In this document: positions 59,803 through 64,000 of the stretch, in pieces
Numbering within the stretch: the first letter of the stretch is position 1
Layout: each line of letters opens with the position of its first letter
Source of the DNA: Aquisediminimonas sp031376385
GTDB lineage: Bacteria > Pseudomonadota > Alphaproteobacteria > Sphingomonadales > Sphingomonadaceae
Assembly (NCBI GenBank): GCA_031376385.1
Contig: JANMDQ010000018.1
Coordinates: 14,243-78,242, forward strand
DNA length: 64,000 nt
Direction: 5' to 3'
Position numbers and translations under genes: made by a program
Notes under the pieces: generated by a model
Seen by the model: the letters and a program-made list of their open reading frames with translations, nothing else
Databases searched by the model: none
What the model was told of the DNA's origin: nothing

Positions 59803-62800
59803 AGAAGGTCCTTAAATGGGCGCTCATCCTGCTGATCGCAGTGCTGGTGATGGCGGGGGCGGCGCTGTTTTTGGCGGACACGGCGTGGGGCCACCGTCAG
59901 ATCATTGCCCAGATTGAGGGGCAGCGGCCCAAATCGGGCCTGCGGATAAAGATCAAAGCGATTGAAGGCAGTATCTACGGCCAAGCCAAAGTGAAAGGGC
60001 TGACGCTCAGCGACCCCAAGGGCGTGTTTCTGTCCGTCCCAGCGGCGGACCTTGATTGGGCGCCTGCGGCTTGGCTATCGAACCGGCTGGAGATCAGTCG
60101 GCTGGAGGCAAGCGAGGCCGTGCTGCTCCGCCTCCCCAAACTCATCCCCAGCGCCACTAAGCAGCCGATCTTGCCCAGCTTTGACATCCGGCTCGACGCG
60201 TTTCGCATTGCAAAACTGATCATCGAACCGGGCGTTGCAGGCGAACGGCGCATTGGTTCTGTCTCTGGAAAATTGATAACGGCAGCGGGCAAAGCCAAGC
60301 TGAGCCTGCAAGCCGATGCTGCGCTGGGTGACCGGCTTTCGGTGATGCTTGATGCAGAGCCTGACCGGGACAAGTTTGATTTAGAGGCGCAATTGACCGC
60401 TCCGTCAGGCGGAGTTTTTGGTGCCATCATCGGTACGGCCAAACCCACTGCGCTGTCGGTCACTGGCGATGGCAGCTGGACGCGCTGGCAGGGAAGTGGG
60501 CATGCCGTGATGGGCGGCGTCCGTATTGCTGACTTAACGCTGACAGCCAAGGACGGTCGCTTTGGATTAAACGGCATTCTCTCACTTGTGAGCATCACGC
60601 AAGGCAAGGTGCAGGCGCTGACAGGCCCGGTGACGCGCATGAAGGGGGAGGCGCGTTTTCTCAACCGACGGCTAACAGGCTCACTATCCGCCGCTTCTTC
60701 AGCCGTTTCTGTGAACGGGACGGGCACTGTCGATTTGGCCCGAAATAGTTTTGATAATCTGCTGGTGACGGCGCGCTTGGTTCAGCCTGCCAAGCTCTTT
60801 CCCAATATGAGCGGTGAGCCCGTGGCTCTGAAGGCGCGGCTGAACGGTGCATTCGGCAGTGCTGCATTTGACTATTTACTTACGTCTCCGCGCATCATTT
60901 TTGGCACGACGGGTCTGGATGATGTGCGCGCGTCGGGGCAGGGGCGACTATCCAAATGGCCAGTCTCTCTGCCGCTTAAATTCACCGCAACACGGATCAC
61001 TGGCGTCGGCGATGTTGCGGGCGGCATCTTGGGCAATGCAAAGGTGGAAGGCCTGCTGCGCATTACCCCGCAAGTCATCACAGGCGATGATCTGAAGCTG
61101 ACATCGGATAAACTGTCGGGCCGGTTGCAACTGTTTGTAGACCTGAAGACCGGCACCTACGACATTGGCCTCGCGGGCCAACTGCTCAGCTATTACATCC
61201 CGGGCCTTGGCATTGTGGACGTGAAAAGCGATCTGCGCATTGTTCCCGGCTTGGGCGGTAACGGCACACGCGTTGTCGGCACTGGTGAGGCGCGGGTGCG
61301 GCGATTTGACAATAGCTTCTTTGCCGGAGTGGCAGGCGGGTTGCCGGTACTGCGCACGAATTTGGAACGCGGCGCGGACGGGGTGATGCGCTTTACCAAG
61401 CTGCAAATCAGCGCGCCGCGATTGGCCTTCAGCGGCAATGGGTTGCGCCGTCTGGATGGAACGCTGTTCGTTGAAGGCAGCGGCAGGCAAGGCCAATATG
61501 GCCCCTTCCGCCTGACGCTGGACGGGATGATTGACCGGCCAAAGATTGATATTGTGCTTGCCCGGCCCGCCGATGCGATGGGATTGGCCAATGTGCGCCT
61601 GCTGCTTGATCCGAATGCATCTGGTTTTGCATTTCGGACGGTGGGTCGTTCGACGATTGGGGCTTTTACTGGCAACGGACAGATCCTCATTCCCAAGGGC
61701 GGCAATGCCGTGATCGATATTGCGGAACTCAGAACATCTGGCCTTCGTGCCTCTGGCCGGTTGGTGGCGCAAACTGGCGGGCTGGCAGGCCGGATGACGC
61801 TGGCGGGTGGCGGCGTATCCGGCACGCTTGATATGTCGATAGCGCGCGGGCTTCAAGTGCTGGAGGCGCATGTGAACGCGCGTGACGCACGGCTTGATGG
61901 CCCGCCGCTGCTTGTGGCGCGCCGCGCCCAGTTTGACGGGGTAATCACCCTTGATCCAGCGGGGCTTATTATCGACGGCACCGTAACCGGGCAGGGTCTG
62001 GCCAGTGGTGATCTCTCGCTGGCACGCTTGGCCGCTAATGTTCGCCTGCGCGGTGGGGTGGGAGAGATTAAGGCCTCCTTCGCGGGGTCACGCGGGCGCA
62101 GTTTCGATTTGCAAACAGTGGCTCAAGTCAGCCCCAATCGCTGGCAAGTGGTCGGGTCTGGCACGATTGACCGCAAGCCTGTGGCGCTCACCAGTCCAGC
62201 GATCCTCACCCGCGAAAGCAGCGGGTGGCGATTGGCCCAGGCAGAACTGAGCTTTGCCAGCGGAAAAGCCCGCTTGTCTGGCCTGTTTGGCGATAACGCC
62301 AACGAACTGGATGCAACGCTGAGCCAAATGCCGCTGGCCATTGTTGATATCTTCTCACCGGGACTGGGGCTTGGCGGCGTGGCCAATGGGTCGCTTTCTT
62401 ATCGGCAAGCAGCGGGTGGCCGCGCGACCGGCAAGGCAGACTTGAAGATACGCGGCCTCACGCGCGCAGGGCTGGTGCTTGCCTCCAAGCCCATCGATAT
62501 GGGCATTGCCGCGACACTGAACGGCAGCAGCGCCGGAGTGCGCATGATCGCGGTTAGTGGCGGGCGTGAAATTGGCCGGGCGCAGGCGAAGCTGACGCCA
62601 AGCGGCCAAGGCTCGTTAGTGCAGCAATTCGCAACCGCAGGTGTCTTTGGCCAAATCCGCTATAGCGGCCCGGCGGATGCGCTTTGGCGGTTAAGTGGCA
62701 TTGAAACTCTGGATGTTGCTGGGCCGATTGTTCTTGGCGCTGACGTCACGGGCCGGATGAATGATCCGATCATCCGAGGCAGCGTACGTGCGACGAACGC

Positions 62801-63926
62801 CCGGATCGAAAGCCCTGCCACTGGCATGGTTCTGACGGGCGTTAACGCCGTGGCGCGGTTCGGCGATGGATCAAAACTGGTGCTGGACAGCTTGTCTGCC
62901 AATGCCGGAAAAGACGGTAGGGTGACGGGTTCTGGCGTCATTGATCTGGCGGCGGCGCGCGGCTTCTCAATGAACCTGTCACTGCAGGCCACCCAAGCTG
63001 TGTTGCTCGCCCGCGATGACTTTGCTGCGACGCTCACAGGCCCAATCCGCCTCAATTCAAATGGAACTGAAGGCGTGATTAGTGGTGATGTTGTCCTCAA
63101 CCGGAGCCAGTTTCGCCTTGGCCAGATGAAGGCAGTGCAAGCTTTACCCCGCCTTAAGGTGCGCGAAATCAATGGTCGCGCAGATGATGTGACGCCACTT
63201 CAGCCAGCGATGCCATGGCGATTGGCGATTAAAGCGCGATCACCCGGGCGGTTGTCCGTGACGGGTCTGGGCCTTGAAAGTGAATGGCGCGCGGATCTCG
63301 ACATATCAGGCACCCCTTATGCACCTGTGATCAAAGGGCGCGCCGACCTCGTCCGCGGCGAATATGAGTTTGCCGGCCGCCGGTTCACTGTGACGCGCGG
63401 CGTCATCCGGTTCCAAGGGGAAAGCCCACCCGACCCGGTCATCGACATTGTGGCGGAGGGAACAACACAAGGGATCAGCGCAACGATCCGAGTGACAGGC
63501 ACTGGTCAGCGCCCCTCCATCAGCTTTGCCAGCACGCCGTCCCTGCCAGAGGATGAACTACTTTCCCGCCTGCTATTCGGCACGTCCATCACCAACCTGT
63601 CCGCGCCGGAGGCTTTGCAATTGGCAGCGGCTGTGGCGTCCTTGCGCGGCGGGGGTGACGGACTGAACCCCATCAACGCGCTGCGCAAAGCCATCGGTCT
63701 GGACCGGCTTCGGATCCTTCCCGCAGACGCTGTGACGGGGCAGGGGACGTCAGTTGCGGCGGGCAAATATCTATCGCGCCGGGCTTATGTAGAGATTGTG
63801 ACAGACGGCCAAGGCTATTCCGCGACACGCGCAGAGTTTCAGATTACGCGGTTTTTGTCGATCTTGGGCACGTTATCGACAATGGGCCAACAGAGTATTT
63901 CGGGACGGATATCGAAGGATTATTAA
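59799..63926 (+). CDS. tamB: Translocation and assembly module protein TamB
   Basis: AsmA-like inner-membrane-anchored protein that spans the periplasm as a beta-groove and works with TamA in outer-membrane assembly or lipid transport. The 1375-aa product starts at TTG 59799 in a TTGA overlap with tamA. A membrane anchor (about residues 8-26) precedes long repeated beta segments. The C-terminal TamB/DUF490 domain (about 1040-1375) includes GRADLVRGEYEFAGRRFTV and PEDELLSRLLFGTSI. Length is typical. Confidence 0.93.
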   Translation: MKKVLKWALILLIAVLVMAGAALFLADTAWGHRQIIAQIEGQRPKSGLRIKIKAIEGSIYGQAKVKGLTLSDPKGVFLSVPAADLDWAPAAWLSNRLEISRLEASEAVLLRLPKLIPSATKQPILPSFDIRLDAFRIAKLIIEPGVAGERRIGSVSGKLITAAGKAKLSLQADAALGDRLSVMLDAEPDRDKFDLEAQLTAPSGGVFGAIIGTAKPTALSVTGDGSWTRWQGSGHAVMGGVRIADLTLTAKDGRFGLNGILSLVSITQGKVQALTGPVTRMKGEARFLNRRLTGSLSAASSAVSVNGTGTVDLARNSFDNLLVTARLVQPAKLFPNMSGEPVALKARLNGAFGSAAFDYLLTSPRIIFGTTGLDDVRASGQGRLSKWPVSLPLKFTATRITGVGDVAGGILGNAKVEGLLRITPQVITGDDLKLTSDKLSGRLQLFVDLKTGTYDIGLAGQLLSYYIPGLGIVDVKSDLRIVPGLGGNGTRVVGTGEARVRRFDNSFFAGVAGGLPVLRTNLERGADGVMRFTKLQISAPRLAFSGNGLRRLDGTLFVEGSGRQGQYGPFRLTLDGMIDRPKIDIVLARPADAMGLANVRLLLDPNASGFAFRTVGRSTIGAFTGNGQILIPKGGNAVIDIAELRTSGLRASGRLVAQTGGLAGRMTLAGGGVSGTLDMSIARGLQVLEAHVNARDARLDGPPLLVARRAQFDGVITLDPAGLIIDGTVTGQGLASGDLSLARLAANVRLRGGVGEIKASFAGSRGRSFDLQTVAQVSPNRWQVVGSGTIDRKPVALTSPAILTRESSGWRLAQAELSFASGKARLSGLFGDNANELDATLSQMPLAIVDIFSPGLGLGGVANGSLSYRQAAGGRATGKADLKIRGLTRAGLVLASKPIDMGIAATLNGSSAGVRMIAVSGGREIGRAQAKLTPSGQGSLVQQFATAGVFGQIRYSGPADALWRLSGIETLDVAGPIVLGADVTGRMNDPIIRGSVRATNARIESPATGMVLTGVNAVARFGDGSKLVLDSLSANAGKDGRVTGSGVIDLAAARGFSMNLSLQATQAVLLARDDFAATLTGPIRLNSNGTEGVISGDVVLNRSQFRLGQMKAVQALPRLKVREINGRADDVTPLQPAMPWRLAIKARSPGRLSVTGLGLESEWRADLDISGTPYAPVIKGRADLVRGEYEFAGRRFTVTRGVIRFQGESPPDPVIDIVAEGTTQGISATIRVTGTGQRPSISFASTPSLPEDELLSRLLFGTSITNLSAPEALQLAAAVASLRGGGDGLNPINALRKAIGLDRLRILPADAVTGQGTSVAAGKYLSRRAYVEIVTDGQGYSATRAEFQITRFLSILGTLSTMGQQSISGRISKDY

Positions 63927-64000
63927 GGGGCCTTAAACCCCTGCGCCACCACATACCATTCGCTGGACCCTTTGCGGCTGGCAGGCGGCTTGGCATGTTT
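63923..64000 (-). CDS. C-terminal end of a convergent gene, probably rlmE (partial)
   Basis: The last 25 codons and a TAA stop of a minus-strand frame that runs off the window. The tail reads KPPASRKGSSEWYVVAQGF, which matches the C-terminal pattern KPxASRxxSSExYxVAxGF of the 23S rRNA 2'-O-methyltransferase RlmE (FtsJ/RrmJ). The stop overlaps the tamB stop by 4 nt tail to tail. Confidence 0.7.
   Translation of the reverse strand, partial: KHAKPPASRKGSSEWYVVAQGFKAP

Noticed and set aside
1..64000. CRISPR array, tRNA, rRNA, IS element or prophage
   Set aside because: No regularly spaced direct repeats, tRNA-like cloverleaf, rRNA sequence, transposase, integrase or phage structural gene was recognised in any gap.

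Overview
The window is chromosomal DNA of an alphaproteobacterium, most likely a sphingomonad (Sphingomonadales). This rests on gene content: an FtsZ with a long C-terminal linker, a small TIGR03643-type protein, exosortase-A-type glycan genes and an S5 protein with an RGG-rich head. Many genes also resemble what I recall of Sphingomonas, Sphingopyxis and Sphingorhabdus. No phage, plasmid, IS element, CRISPR array, tRNA or rRNA gene was recognised.

Layout. (1) 1-12070 is the division and cell wall (dcw) cluster: end of murF, mraY, murD, ftsW, murG, murC, murB, ddl, ftsQ, ftsA, ftsZ. Nearly every junction is a 1-4 nt stop/start overlap. The exceptions are the murB-ddl gap, which holds a palindromic repeat, and the ftsA-ftsZ gap. 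(2) 12164-22127 is a mixed block: a secreted TPR/SPOR protein, a dGTPase-like protein, bacterioferritin with an unlisted 57-aa Bfd ferredoxin gene, a MarR/SDR divergent pair around a perfect operator palindrome, a small secreted protein, a radical SAM/DUF418 pair, a transglutaminase and a TIGR03643 protein. (3) 22377-38683 is the translation superoperon: rpsL-rpsG-fusA-tuf with a terminator, then rpsJ, a structured 195-nt spacer, and rplC through rplO, secY and adk. The usual rpsM-rpsK-rpoA-rplQ genes do not follow adk.

(4) 38676-50179 is metabolism: a DUF1838-like protein, gdhA, a TIGR02594-like protein, epoxide hydrolase, dxs, a Zur-like regulator, thiolase, MaoC hydratase and putA. (5) 50196-56204 is envelope and glycan: MscS channel, acyltransferase, an exosortase-A-type O-ligase with a 46-aa membrane protein gene not seen by simple ORF calling, a glycosyltransferase and an unknown acidic membrane protein. 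(6) 56196-57727 is a compact module: an S24-peptidase repressor divergent from a small HTH-like gene across paired operator-like sites, with further small genes on either side. (7) 57820-64000 is tamA-tamB, plus the last 25 codons of a convergent gene that looks like rlmE.

The most unusual theme is a set of five unrelated palindromic repeats. Two of them lie in frame inside conserved genes (the murB N-terminus and the putA interdomain linker). A third sits between murB and ddl inside a 49-codon frame that links the two genes by overlaps at both ends. Other leads are the structured rpsJ-rplC spacer (an 11-bp hairpin ahead of rplC plus a long-range helix), the cI/cro-like module and the exosortase-associated small gene. 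All functions are inferred from motifs and context read by eye; no database search was possible.
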